A stretch of 64,000 bases of DNA from Cyrtodaria siliqua (GCA_037043455.1 JAWPHD010004480.1:62001-126000); one strand, 5' to 3'. Numbered from the stretch's first letter, positions 23,705 through 35,130 are shown. Translations and numbers: made by a program. Notes: generated by a model not told the origin, from the sequence alone.

Positions 23705-24194
23705 CTTTCATTTTATCCAATGTTTCGTTTGTCAGTGTAAGCAAATCGCTAGACATTCTTGCCATTTGCGACTCATACAACTTCATTAGGTTGTTCATTT
23801 CTTCGACCTTTTTCGTCGTTTCGGCTTTCATTTTTGAGACGGTTTCTTCTAATTTTAACTCAATTGAATCGCTTAATGTTTTAGCGAGAGTTGTTAATTC
23901 GTCGTTCTTTATCTGTTGTTCATTCGTTAACTGTGTTGAAAGATCTTGTAACTGTGCTGACATTGTTGATAAATCTAAATTCATGGCGACCTTTTCTAAT
24001 TGCATTTCCTCCAGTCTCGTGTCCACATTGGTTTGAAGAATCTGCATTTGATGATCCATCTTCACAGCTTTTTCAAGCAGCTTTTCTTCAAAATCAAATC
24101 TTGATGAACATTTAGGCTCCTGTAACGACATGAGAAGACATGACGGCATAAACGCCAAAGATAGTATAAATCCAATATGAATATACGACTGCAT
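23705..24194 (-). CDS. C1q gene 1, exon 1: signal peptide and coiled coil
   Basis: First coding exon. I start at 24194 (MQSYIHIGFILSLAFMPSCL), because this Met begins a hydrophobic secretion signal, is conserved in all three copies and sits 76 bp below a TATA box; an upstream in-frame Met at 24263 lacks both properties. After the signal comes LQEPKCSS, whose Cys may link subunits, and then about 125 residues of heptad-rich sequence (FDFEEKLLEKAVKMDHQMQI ... LDKMK) expected to form a trimeric coiled coil that holds the C1q heads together. The exon is 490 bp (163 codons plus one base), ending AAAG|GTAACT. Compared with gene 3 it has 12 extra residues in the coil (TLAKTLSDSIEL region), an in-frame 36-bp difference. 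Confidence 0.9.
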
Positions 24195-24250
24195 AGTTTC
24201 GTCTGAAAACAACTTGTTGATTAGAATACGGTGTGAGCTGTAGTATGTGT

Positions 24251-24277
24251 TTTGCGCAAACACTGCTCGTATTTATA
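24251..24277 (-). promoter_or_regulatory. core promoter of C1q gene 1: TATA box and TTTGCGCAAA
   Basis: On the minus strand TATAAATA lies at 24277-24270, 76 bp upstream of the ATG. TTTGCGCAAA (24251-24260) follows within the expected start-site region. Both elements and the 76-bp spacing recur in gene 3 (58504-58511, 58485-58494), and both elements are kept in the gene 2 remnant. TTGCGCAA resembles a C/EBP site. Confidence 0.7.
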
Positions 24278-25503
24278 GTTCAATATACGAGATGGTACCT
24301 TTGAGGGGCCTTTAATAAGTATGTTTATGAATCTAACGCCAATAATGAACATGTTTATTTTTTCTGTTGTCTTTTGTATTATTTCATCATTCAGGTATTA
24401 AAAAATCTATTAATATCATTATAAATCAAAGGCAGCTATGGAATGAGTCCTGTCTTGTTATTACGATGGACTTTTGGCGTTTTAAGTTACTTTTCAAAGC
24501 TTGTGAAATAATTCATACCAACGTAATTCAGACCTTAACTGATTGGTGATCCTTTGTTACCAAGGCATTCGGGATACCATGACGCATATTCACCGAACAA
24601 TGAACGCCAAACCAACAGTTGACTTTTGTTTGTTTTATTCTTTTAAATATGTGCATGTGATCGTTTATTAAATTAACTTGTAAAAACGTGGGCATTAAAT
24701 GGCATGAAGCAATCTAAAAAAGGTAAATGTATATCTACATATAAATAAAGCTGTCATAATTTGCCCCATTTTTTCGAGATGAACGTACATTTACTTGCAC
24801 CTGATGTTCCGTCCGGTGTATTTATTGTTTATGGAAGGTTTGATCTGGAATTCTCTAAACTCAAAGAATCTGCATACATCTATGACAAAATAAACACTTT
24901 ACTAAGCAGGGAATCGTATCATACTTTCCAGTATTTATATATTTTTATCCAACTTACTTTAATTTAAAGTCAATAATACACAGTCACTCTTGTACATTTT
25001 GGTGAAAGATTCTCCTACACCCAGAAATGTAATAGTTCCTGTTCAATGCTCCTCAGACATTAAGGCACTTATTTGCTTACGTGCGACCGATATATCGTTA
25101 ATTTTATATTTATTATTCAAATGTTCAAAAATACCTTCATATAACTCCGTTGCTGGCAAATTGTTAGAAAACATTAGTCGAAGCGATAACAAGACGATAA
25201 ATAAGGAAACAGATGCACAATGTTATTACGTAGGAAGCTTTCATGTGTTATCCGTGTAATTGCTTGGTAAATTGGGCATTAACTGAGTATGCGTGGTAAA
25301 TTGAGCATTAACTGAGCATATCTTTTTCTTAAATTGACGTAATAACGAATTATCTACCCCAACTATTTAATATTTTGAAATACCCAACTTATCGTTATAG
25401 TTATTAATGTTCCTATCATTTGTAAATTAATTTAACAAATGTTTTTTGGTGACAGACACTACTTTCCAAAGCCTAAAGCCCAAAATGAAGTAATACACAT
25501 GAT
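24278..25503. other. upstream flank of C1q gene 1
   Basis: Shared with 33017-33650 and 58512-60560. It contains CGTCCGGTGTATTTATTG (also near 60135) and no supported gene. It ends abruptly against the gene 2 C1q exon at about 25555. Confidence 0.5.
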
Positions 25504-25802
25504 TCATCCAACAAATACTAGTCGAGTCTGCAATGTTTTCATACCAAACATTTTATATTGGGTATAGCTTTGGATGTACACTTTGTTTGAACCGTTCTGT
25601 CTGATGACACAGTACACGTCTGTTGACGATGTGGTAGACATCACAGTGAACGAGAATAGATACAGTCCGGCCACAGTACACGTGAACTTCCCAGTTTCGG
25701 CGTTGTATCCGCCGCCAACGTTTGTTATAACGTTGGTGAAGATGGGAACTTCATTGAACAGCGTTTTACTTGGGCTGGTGACGGAGAATGCAACTTGTTT
25801 AT
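25504..25802 (-). pseudogene. C1q gene 2, exon 2: C-terminally truncated C1q domain
   Basis: The acceptor TATATTTCAG|ATAAACAA and the frame are intact, and the first about 80 residues match genes 1 and 3 (DKQVAFSVTSPSKTL, GGGYNAETGKFTC, YCVIRQNGSNKVYIQSYTQY). From about 25560 downwards the sequence switches to the upstream flank of a C1q gene (compare 33540-33650 and 60440-60560). The last about 45 residues are therefore lost, including GIAMLSLQSGDVVD and the terminal FNG strand, and replaced by about 16 unrelated residues before a TGA. The C1q fold could not close without these strands. Its exon 1 (32.7-32.9 kb) is also broken, so this is a pseudogene. Confidence 0.88.
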
Positions 25803-26574
25803 CTGAAATATAAATTGGATTGAAACACATAATAACCTTTAATATACTTCTCAAAATAAATTAAGGAACACAAAATAGAACAGTAATAATTACTTAATCT
25901 TTAATATTATGAATTTCTTATTGATATGAAAGGTTAATACATGTGTGTAACGTAACATTTGTAAAATAATACAACTAAACTTAAATATTGCAAAAAGACA
26001 GTAAATTTCAATTATAATACTTTTAAAAATTACCCATAACTAAACATGGTCCTTAGATTATTTTGAGGAATATATGTCGTAATGTGTATGTTTTTTAACT
26101 GTAACGACGAGGGAGCGTTTACCAATGATAAGGGAAGAAATAACATTGGACGAAAATTAAAATAACATCTCATGTCATGACAGAGCATAACTTCGACATG
26201 TTACCGGAACACAAGACAATCTTACTGTTTTTATTATGCAAGCAATATCTGTCCATTCTGTTTTAATTTAAGTTAAACCCGATAGAGATTATATCAGCTC
26301 TTTATTTGTGTTAGTAAAGGGAATTATATCTAGTCAAAATATAATTTGCTTAACTGTTTACATGTTTCTTATTTTATTTATCTATATCTTCATGTAACAA
26401 CAGAATGGCATACTACAATTTTTGACTGGGATAGTTTTCCTTCAACGAAAATGTTACAATAAGTGAGTTTTTTTTATTATTTATCGAAACACGCATTACA
26501 TTATTGATATATGGGTGTGTGCGTATAACCGTTTCTTTATCTTTTCTAATTCGCACATGACATTTTAGCGAGAA

Positions 26575-26735
26575 GACCTCGGTTTAAATTCTCATCCGAA
26601 GGACTGGTAAGGTAGGACATAGTTTTTTTAATATTTCAACAATTAACTCAAGTTCGGTCCTGGTTGGGATTGAACGATCCCTGGATTTCTAAACCGCGAT
26701 GCTAATCATTACACCATTGCACCACGGCGCTACCG
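26575..26735 (-). mobile_element. tRNA-derived SINE, unit 2 copy
   Basis: Paralog of 19440-19605 with the same tRNA-like boxes; a small AGGTAG duplication near 26608 is extra. Confidence 0.6.
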
Positions 26736-29540
26736 ATGATTTATGTGTTAGGAAGAACGAACAAATACACATACGGAGGCGTTTGATTTGCTTTGATGCT
26801 TCAACATGGATCACCTTTCAGTAGATTTTCATGCGGCGTTTTGAGACTCCGTGTATAACATTTAACAATAACTAATGCCTATCTATGCATGATCTTAAAT
26901 AGATCGTACCTGTGAGTTGGGATCTGAAATTAACAATAATCCTTTGTGCCCCTAAATGAAAATGAGGCAGCTATGGGATTGACGAATGACTTTACTCCTC
27001 TTTAATTACTCCTGAATTATGACGTTATTGTATACTCCTCCAAATAAGTTGGAGGAGTATACCTTTTTATTTCAATAAAATTAAAGTTTGCATCATCGCA
27101 CACGTTTAAATGAACATTGCATTCCAAAAATGGAAACTGTTCCGTGTTTCTGTATTCTTTAGGAACATTTTACACCAACAAATATTAATTTGAAAATTCA
27201 GATTTTGACATTTTCAATAAATTGCTTTATTTCATCCAAATGCTATTTCGTATATTTTCATGATTATTAACAAACATCTGTCACCATTTTATTGAGAATA
27301 ACTCTACAGACAATCGTGCAGTGCCAAATATGCAACTAGGTCTTGAAACTGTACTTGATTTTAGAATAGATAAAAAAAATCAGAGTTTTTACAAACTGTT
27401 CGGTGTATGCAATTAAACTGTCAAAATGCAAGTCAATTTCGGGTAAAATTTAAATTTCGCGTCCATACTTCCATTGGTAGTGATTAAACGTAATGAATAA
27501 ATTGGAAACATGTTATAACTTTTAGCGTTTTTGTTTTGGGGCAAATTAATGATTTTTAGAAATAATCAAAAAAATCTGACTCTTTTTTAATTAACGGAAA
27601 ATGTATCTTTCATCTAGAGTAGAATACCTGACAATGTCCAGTTTAATGCAACATTGCTTACACATTCTGTGTAACCGTTTGAAAATGGTATGTAGTCAAT
27701 TTCACTAGTAAGCATAAGCATAAATATTCTTGCTTCTTATATTGAGGAGTATATATCAATATACATTTATATCAATATATAATTATACGAAAGAACTAAA
27801 ACGGGAAAAACACGACCTGCCGAAAGCAGGTCGTGTGTGCACAACTATAGATAACATGTACACGAAGACTAAACATCAAAAGTAAACCTAACATGTAAGA
27901 AAAAAATTAATTCATTGATTATACTAACCAAAAAACATCCTTCATCACCCAAAAAATGGTGCTTATTTTGTTTTAAACTAAATCGGCCTCAAGAATCGAC
28001 GAGAAGATACAATTGTATTTGTAATTAATTATTCCTCGTTAATATTTTATTCATAGTTTAAAAAATTAGCAGATACAAATTCCGATAGTTTATGAGAAGA
28101 ATAATTGATTAAACACAGAATTGACAAAAAATCATTCTACCAACGCTTCACAAATCGTCGATCTATATTCTTTAGACGCTCATTATTACAACGTACGTTA
28201 TAAAGCGCTTTGTAGAGTTGGACTGTGAAAAATATAGTGCACAGTCTGACACTGATTATGGCCGTTTATACCCTGGACGTTTCGTACCCAATTGTGTACT
28301 CTGTACACAAATCGTACTCTGGCAATTGGACGTTTCGTACACGGGTCATTGGACGTTTCGTACTCAGTTTAGTAATATTATTTTCTTCTGGCATGATTTT
28401 TTCGAATAGTTGTACTTTATGTCAACGTAGTAGATATCTTTTTAAAACATTGGATAACTCGATTTTATATCGTTGTTTTTAATGACATTTCTGAATAACA
28501 AATATACGTAGAACATGAAAATTAATTGTGTCTGAAATAAAAAAATAATATTTAAAAAGAAACAAATTATTGCAAAAAAAAAGAAGAAGAAATTGCAAAT
28601 TACTGTATATGCCTCTCTACCGAATCATATCATATACTGATGTTTCTTTATTTTTTTCTCTATCTTTATTTTTCTCTTTTTCTAAAATGCCTTGCACAAT
28701 TTTGAATGCCTCCAGTTAAACTTTAAACTCTATCGTCACACTTTGTTCTTCTTCAAAACCATACTGTCACAAATAACTCAGTTTCATTTGAACACAGTTC
28801 AGGCTCAGTTTATCGGTTTTTACAGGAATTAGTCCTTGCCTTCAGCAGAGTTTTCTTAATCTGTTATTTTCTTTTATAGGAAAGTTGCATCAATGGGATT
28901 TGTAACTTTTAATCCGGGATCATTTATTAAAAATATAAAAAAATATGTAATACCAAAACACATTTCGGTGCTTTTTTTTAACAAAATATTAGCTATAGGA
29001 TTTTTTATTGATATTTATTTCTCTTTTTTTATTGTTTTTTGAGAATATATGTCGTATAAAATACACATCTTACATATCACAGAAAATAATATCTGGACTA
29101 ATATAGTACAGGGAGGTAAAATGTCTAAATTTAAAATGAAAGGAAAATATCTATTTAGTTTCTGATTTAAATTTACACTTTTAATTGGATGACAAAATTT
29201 CTGAATTTATTGTCCTATAACTGGGAATTATTTAATAGGTTATTTTAAACCAATAAGAAATAAGCGGAGAAGGTGAGAAACAGACTTTCGATCAAATTAT
29301 ATCGCCACTGTGAAAATAATCTGTATTGATATTCTACTATCTATGCTATCAGATGTAGTAATACAATATAATCAACGGTAAGTGATAGCCGTTTTTGTTT
29401 GTAAATACCACAATTCTCTTTACTATTTATTTGATTTCCAAAGTGCTACAAAAACAAAAAGAAAGACAAAAATAAAATGATCAGTGTACAAAAGTAAAAG
29501 GTCAAACGTTTTAACCGTGTATAAAGACATGTAACAATAT
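26736..29540. other. gene 2 intron remnant and inserted A+T-rich DNA
   Basis: Up to about 27790 it is collinear with the gene 1 intron. Then foreign sequence starts with a hairpin CACGACCTGC/GCAGGTCGTG (27811-27835, 5-nt loop). Near 28272-28360, GGACGTTTCGTAC occurs three times. 28450-29540 is very A+T-rich with no recognisable feature. Confidence 0.45.
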
Positions 29541-29584
29541 AAGATTATTATTCAAATGATACTATGAATGTTGTATTTTTCTGA

Positions 29585-31410
29585 GTTCATATGCTTTGAA
29601 GATGTAAACACTTAACTTCTTTGTTACATTTTGATTTTGAGTTTTCGAACAGTAATTTTAATTTATACATGCTTGGTCTAGCCCAGAAGGAGCGGTTTAT
29701 ATACGTTTTACGCAAATCATTATACAGTACACATTCTAATAAAAAATGATATTCGTCCTCTACTTTTTGACAAACAGTACATAATCTGTTTTCGACCTGC
29801 ACTCTCAGTCTTTACCAACTGCCAGATTCTATACACAAAGTGTGGGAAGAAACAATAAGTCTCGTCATAGCGATTCTAAATTTACGTATATTAAGAGTAC
29901 TAAGAAACTGAGTACCAAATATAACAACTTCTCTAAAAAATTACAGCTCTTGTTGAATTGTCTATGCGAGTTTGCCACGTTTGTAAGCTATTATCATATA
30001 AACGTTGTTTAAATATTTATTGCCAACATTTTGTTGGAGCCAAACATCATGAAACCCTAACCTTGATAATAAATCTTGAACACGTGTAACCCAAGATACT
30101 TTATTTGGGTATAAATCAGCATCTATTTTAAGCATATTATATATAAGTTTACAATACTCTTGGTCATTAGTGTTAACAATTTTCAACCAAAATTTAATTA
30201 TTCTAATGTATCTTATATCCTTAAGACTAAATCTGCCACGAATACCATATACAAAGTCATTTTGTGTAGAACGTTTAACACGGAAAAACAGTTTTACAAT
30301 AAATAGTGTGTATTCTCTCAATATTATCTGAACTTTGAAATCCCAAAACTTCGGAGCCATGACATAAAATGGGTAACACAAGTTTATCGAATAAATCTAA
30401 TCTGTGTTACACAGAAATATCTGTAAATTTCATTAAACATTTGTTTAACTTAAATACTGCTTGCTGTGCTTTACCAGCTAAACTTACTAAATACTGCAGA
30501 CTCAATAAAACCGAGTCTGCTGCTTTATTGTCTCAATTGTGTTTGTTGCTCTCAAAGGATCACCTTTATCAGTATTTATTAACTGTGTTTCATTAAAGGA
30601 GCCACCTTGACTAAAGACAATGCCAAGATAGGTCAAAGTGTTAACGATTTAAACTGGAGAGTTATTGAACATGAAAACAAGATTTCTGGGTAAAAGTCAA
30701 GCTTTTCTAGATATAATTATTTTTGTTTTTTTGTTAACATTAACTTTAAAGTTTCCATTTTGTACTGTAAATAGCTAAAATATCTAACCCTTTCTGTAAA
30801 CCAATTGATGATTCTGAAAATATCACAATATCGTCAGCGTATAACAGCAAAAACAGTTTGGTCATATAAGTATCAACACCATCCAAATTGTTCAATATAA
30901 AATGTTCTTCAATGTCATTTAGAAACATTGAAAACAGAAACGGCGATAAATATTTGCCTTGCCTCACACCTAACATACATGAAAAATCATTGCTTGACAT
31001 ATTATCAAATTTTACACGTGTTTTAATATTTACATACATACTTTTGATGACTGTAAGGATCTTACCTCTTACACCTAATTTAATTAACTTAGTCCATAAA
31101 GTGTTCCTTTCTACATAATCGAAAGCTTTGCTAAATCTATAAAACTACAATATATTTTTTTACCAGTGTTAATAATGTGTGTAATCAAACCATGCAGTAC
31201 GAATATATTATCTGTGGTACCCATACCCCTTCGAAATCCGGCCTGTGCTTCCAAATAAACATTGTAATTTTCGGCCCAATCGTTCAATCGATTATTTAAT
31301 ATTCTTGTAAATAATTTACCTAAAACACATAACAATGTTATGCTTATATGATATAACTTCAAGCCTGTCAAATTTTTAAATATTTTAAAATCCATCAGCT
31401 TAGGAAATTG
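29585..31410 (-). pseudogene. non-LTR retrotransposon (LINE) reverse transcriptase, 5'-truncated and decayed
   Basis: Read from 31400 downwards the minus strand gives collinear pieces of a LINE ORF2. LLCVLGKLFTRILNNRL and EAQAGFRRGMGTTDNIF come first. Then YCSFID, the first catalytic Asp, is followed by a one-base frameshift at about 31133, after which KAFDYV is readable. GVRQGKYLSPFLFSMFLND and the active-site YADD (30841-30830) come next. A YLGIVFSQGGSF thumb motif follows near 30640, then LAGKAQQAVFKLNK (about 30480-30430), WVTRVQDLLSRLGFHDVWLQ, and a C-terminal Cys/His motif CTVCQKVEDEYHFLLEC. The endonuclease domain is absent. It sits in the former intron of C1q gene 2, and a two-stem module has inserted into its ORF at 30488-30580. 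The family is probably a jockey-superfamily type, which I cannot resolve further. Confidence 0.88.
30488..30580. repeat. short two-stem-family element inserted in the LINE ORF
   Basis: It interrupts the LINE between the codons for GGSFNETQ and LAGKAQQAV. It has stem 2 as GCAGACTC (30496-30503) and GAGTCTGC (30513-30520), with loop AATAAAACC. The ends are inverted: TAAATACTG (30488-30496) and CAGTATTTA (30570-30578). Stem 1 is missing, so this is a 5'-shortened copy. Confidence 0.7.
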
Positions 31411-31614
31411 AATTTAAACAGAGAATGATTCTTTACTACCAATGATTCTATACATCCTAAAGCACTTTAGCGTTATCAAATTTGGAAATAAACCTTAGCT
31501 TTTCATGGGTCATCCATGGTTTAAAGAACGTGATTTGTTTTATTATAAATATGTATTCTAAAAAAAATTGTTTTAAGCAAAATTTTAAATATTGTAAAGT
31601 ACAATATTAATTAT

Positions 31615-32125
31615 TATATATCATTTTATATACGTAGTTTTTATTGGCTGAATAGCAGTCACGTGTAAGTCATTAGTATGAACTATTGTCTTTAAAACGT
31701 TTCCTATCCGGTTCAATCTGGGTTTGCGGTCAATAGTATATTTTTTGCAGGTCAATAGCCTGAGAATGACACTACGCTACGTCATGCATGTAAACAAGTA
31801 AGCAAAAAGTAAGCAAACTAATGCAGTTTATACGATTCAAAATAGTAATAGACCCTCAGCTTTACTATTGACCTCGACTTCGTCTCGGTTAATAGTTTAC
31901 TGCTTCGGGTTAATAGTCATTCTCTTGGATGAATAGTTTTAACCATTGACCTCAACAGAAGTAGATAGTTGTATACTAGCCCTCAGGAACGACTATTGAC
32001 CCTCAGCAGTATACTATCGATCTCGACTTCGTCTCGGTCAATAGTTTACTGATTCGGATCAATAGTCACTCCCTTGGATGAATAGTTTTAACCATTGACC
32101 TCAACAGAAGTAGATAGTTGTGTCA
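31615..32125. repeat. GTCAATAGT repeat block, unit 2 copy
   Basis: Corresponds to 21525-22450, with one CAGTCACGTG copy and two of the about 152-bp inverted-repeat units. Confidence 0.8.
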
Positions 32126-32493
32126 TATTACCTTTAATTTGATGATTGATGATAAGCAATTGAATATTGTATGTTAACATGAAATAAGTGTTATTTCATA
32201 CTGCAATATAATTTTATTTTCATTACTGTGCCAGCAGCATTTTATTTCAAAATTTCTTTATTTCTATATACAAAACATGTGTGGTAGGAAATAGCTGCTA
32301 ATGTTATAAAGATAGTGACCTGTAGTTTTTGGAAAAAAGAAATTCAGACAGTTGATCTGAAAGTTATAAAATAAATAGAAAAATCACTATACTGAACCTA
32401 CTAGTCACCAAAACTACTTCTGTTTGCATTAACTTTGAATATACGGCATAACATTAAATAAAAAGAACATGCATTTGTGAAAATATAAAGTTA

Positions 32494-32720
32494 ATCACTT
32501 CTAGATGAATACAACATGTTATTAACTACAAAACAACAAATATCCTCCGTATATTAATTGATATCAGTTAAACATTTATTAGTTGGCATCATTTACATTC
32601 AATGTTAGTTGATAACAGTTATATGCAATAATGATAATAATAATATCAGGACATGCAATAAATAGAGGATATTTGTTGTTTTGGAGTGAATAACATATTT
32701 TAATTTCATCGAGAAGTGAG
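32494..32720. repeat. fold-back inverted repeat at the gene 2 deletion junction
   Basis: About 54 bp of intron (32494-32547) is repeated in inverted orientation at 32665-32720, with scattered mismatches. The second arm abuts the truncated exon 1. Confidence 0.8.
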
Positions 32721-32724
32721 AAAA

Positions 32725-32922
32725 GTTTCTAATTGCCAATTCTTCCAGTCCCACATTCGTTTGAAGAATCTGCATTTGATGGTCCATCTTCACAGCCTTT
32801 TCAAGCAGTTTTTCTTCAAAATCAAACTTTGATGAACATTTCGGCTCCTGTAACGATATGGGAAGACATGACGGCATAAACGTCAAAGATAGCATAATTC
32901 CAATATGAATATACGACTGCAT
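32725..32922 (-). pseudogene. C1q gene 2, exon 1 remnant
   Basis: Start MQSYIHIGIMLSLTFMPSCL matches the signal peptides of genes 1 and 3, followed by EPKCSSKFDFEEKLLEKAVK and MDHQMQILQTNV. After GLEEL the homology stops at about 32725, in TTAGAAA, and the frame runs into inverted intron sequence. About 100 residues of coiled coil and the splice donor are gone, so it cannot join the C1q exon. A 6-bp in-frame loss (DT) also precedes GLEEL. Confidence 0.88.
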
Positions 32923-32987
32923 AGTTTCGTCAGAAAACAACTTGTTGATTAGAATGCGGTGCTGTGTGATTTGTATTATGTGTTGTG

Positions 32988-33016
32988 TTTTGCGCAAAAC
33001 ACCGCCCGTATTTATA
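32988..33016 (-). promoter_or_regulatory. relic promoter of C1q gene 2
   Basis: TATAAATA on the minus strand at 33016-33009 and TTTTGCGCAAAA at 32988-32999, as in genes 1 and 3. It is 87 bp from the ATG because of a small insertion. Confidence 0.6.
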
Positions 33017-33745
33017 GTTCAATATACGAGACGAGATGGTATCATTGTGGGTCCTTTAATAAGTATGTTTATAAATCTAACGCCGATAACGAACATGTTA
33101 AATTTTGTTAAGCCATGTTTTTATTATTTCAATCATTTAGGTATTAAAAAATCTATTAATATCATTATAAATAAAAGGCAGCTATGGAATGAGTCCTGTC
33201 TTGTTATTACGATGGACTTTTGCCGTTTTAAGTTACTTTTCAAAGCTTGTGAAATAATTCATACCAACGTAATTCAGACCTTTCTTGCTAGACTTTCCAA
33301 AGCCTAAAGCCCCAAATGAAGTAATACATATGATTCATCCAACAAATACTAGTCGAGTCTGAAAGGTTTTTATGTGTTATCCGTGTAAAGGCTTGATAAA
33401 TTGAGCATTAACTGAGCATGTTGTTTTCATAAATTGACGCAATAACAAATTATCTACACCAACTATCTAATATTTTGAAATACCCAACATATTCGTTATC
33501 GTTATTAATTGTTCCTATCATTTGTAAATATATTTAACAAATGGTTTTTGATGACAGACACTACTTTACAAAGCCGAAAGCTCCAAATGAATTAATGCAT
33601 ATGATTCATCTAACACATACTAGTCGAGTTTGCAAGGTTTTCATACCAAACATGTTTATGAACAATTAATCCACCGGACTAAGCATTAGGACAGATTTAA
33701 TGTACCCATAAGCAACAAAAGCCTAGACTGATGGTTTTATGGAGA
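33017..33745. other. upstream flank of C1q gene 2
   Basis: Collinear with 24278-25550 but shortened. It ends with ACTAGTCGAGTTTGCAAGG and TTTTCATACCAAACATG, the sequence that is fused into the gene 2 C1q exon at 25555. Confidence 0.55.
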
Positions 33746-34110
33746 TGTGGTCTATAAACCTCGGAAGCTACAGGGATCTGGCTAGTTTCCTGACCACTTT
33801 ACAAAATTAATCAAGAAGTTCGTCAGAAAAGGGTACGACCCTTTAGTATTACAACGCACTGCATGTTTAGTGATTGACCCCTCTACTGTTCGTCACTGCG
33901 CTTCACTTTTCCCTTGTGCGATGACTGAACAACCTATTGGGACTCTATGACTACACCTACTGAAACCCCGACCAAAGGAGATAGGTACATGAGCTTTCGT
34001 CCTTCGGGTTTTCTGGTCGTACCCTAGATTGGTTTTCTCTTTGGTTGCAACTGATGTAGTTGTTCAGCACACTTCTGGATTCATCCTGAGATGTTTATTA
34101 TTTTGTATTT
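33746..34110 (+). pseudogene. retroelement coding fragment, second copy
   Basis: Plus-strand translation near 33775-33900 reads HFTKLIKKFVRKGYDP and LVLQRTACLVIDPSTVRH, matching 59.7-59.9 kb (minus) and the decayed copy at about 1.0 kb. Nothing upstream of this C-terminal segment is readable. Confidence 0.5.
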
Positions 34111-34204
34111 TATATAGCTTTACAACAACATATTAGTATTTGTTTTGTTAGTTTCTCTGGATGTTGACTTTATTGCTGGAGAATTCCTTTTGAAGGTATG
34201 TAGT

Positions 34205-34800
34205 TTATTTTACACTGTCTTGTCCATTTGGGCGCTGAGGACAGGATAATAGCGAGGACTGTGTACACATTAAATCGATTCCAGCTAACATGTAGGCCTT
34301 ATTGCCTACTGAACGTTGCAAATCTTTACCAGCCTTTCTGTTGTATTTAGTCTTTTTCATTGTATAATTAAATATTGCTCCTTGTTTGTAGTACAGTGCG
34401 GACATACGATGCCATTGCGTTTGTACCCTGTGGTTTCTATAGGACCCTATATCTTTTTCATTTCACGCCGTCTTATTATGGTGAACATATGTGCCAAGTT
34501 ATTTTAAAATTCGCATGATGCCTGATAAAGTTACAGACCGTACAAGCATATTTCTGACCTTTAACCTCCAAGTGTGACCTTGACCTTTAAGGTACGGACC
34601 TGGGTCTTGCGCTCGACACGCCGTCTCATTATGGTGAACATTTGTGGCAAGTTATTAAAAAATCCAACAATGTATGACAAAGTTACAGTGCGGACAATAA
34701 AACAGACTGAGGACTGACTAAAGGACTGACGGACTGACGGACGGACGGGGGGCAAACATAAAGTCCCCTCCGGTCCGGACTGGTAGGGGACTAATAAAGA
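34205..34800. repeat. dispersed mollusc repeats ending in (GACG)n
   Basis: 34205-34460 matches 54480-54665 in inverted orientation (CAGTGCGGAC, GAACGCAATG-type blocks). 34470-34790 contains two ACGCCGTCT.ATTATGGTGAAC blocks, then GACTGACGGACGGACG and TCCCCTCCGGTCCGGAC. No coding potential. Confidence 0.6.
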
Positions 34801-34804
34801 ATAA

Positions 34805-35130
34805 AATCATAACACGTCACAAACACAAAAAGGGTTGACAATAGGGCTACCTTCTTTGAACGGTCATTCTCAAAAAGTACGCTGGGGGTTTAAACCAGGT
34901 TCTAGGGTGCACGAAACCTCACACTTACCTTACTGTTATCCCTATAAAACGGGACAGTGTAAATAAAGAAATTCCCGCCATGAACTATCCTCTAACCAAG
35001 AAGGCAGCTTTAATTGGCAATATAAGTAAAACACAAAGAAGCTCGCGTATATATAAATACAAAAACAAAATAGCCTAGAAAGCCACAAAAAAGGTACTCA
35101 ATGGCTTGGCAGAAGCCGGAGCAACAAGAG
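34805..35130. repeat. dispersed repeat (GGGTTGACAATAGGGCTACC family)
   Basis: Same family as 59310-59640 (+) and, inverted and partial, 55735-55870. Shared blocks include TTTAAACCAG, AAACCTCACACTTA, CAGTGTAAATAAAG and AGCCTAGAAAGCCACAAAAA. It lies next to the retroelement tail fragment both here and at 59.7 kb, so it is probably part of the same element. Confidence 0.65.

Larger units (their letters stand above)
9480..25555. repeat. segmental duplication unit 1 (carries C1q gene 1)
   Basis: Collinear with 45215-60600. Matching anchors include 9500/45229, 9960/46095, 13765/47895, 14324/49530, 15795/49960, 17430/50500, the C1q exon 2 at 18300/51200, exon 1 at 23705/57975, and 24775/60100. Identity varies and there are many block-specific insertions. 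Both units run in the same direction, so this is a direct duplication that includes about 9 kb downstream of the gene. Confidence 0.85.

Noticed and set aside
23791..24115. Plus-strand ORFs over the coiled-coil exon (also at 58004-58349, 25574-25813 and 51357-51593)
   Set aside because: Antisense shadows of the C1q exons; the minus frames carry the domains and splice signals.
25504..32922. C1q gene 2 as a working gene
   Set aside because: The C1q domain lacks its last strands and exon 1 lacks most of the coil and the donor site.
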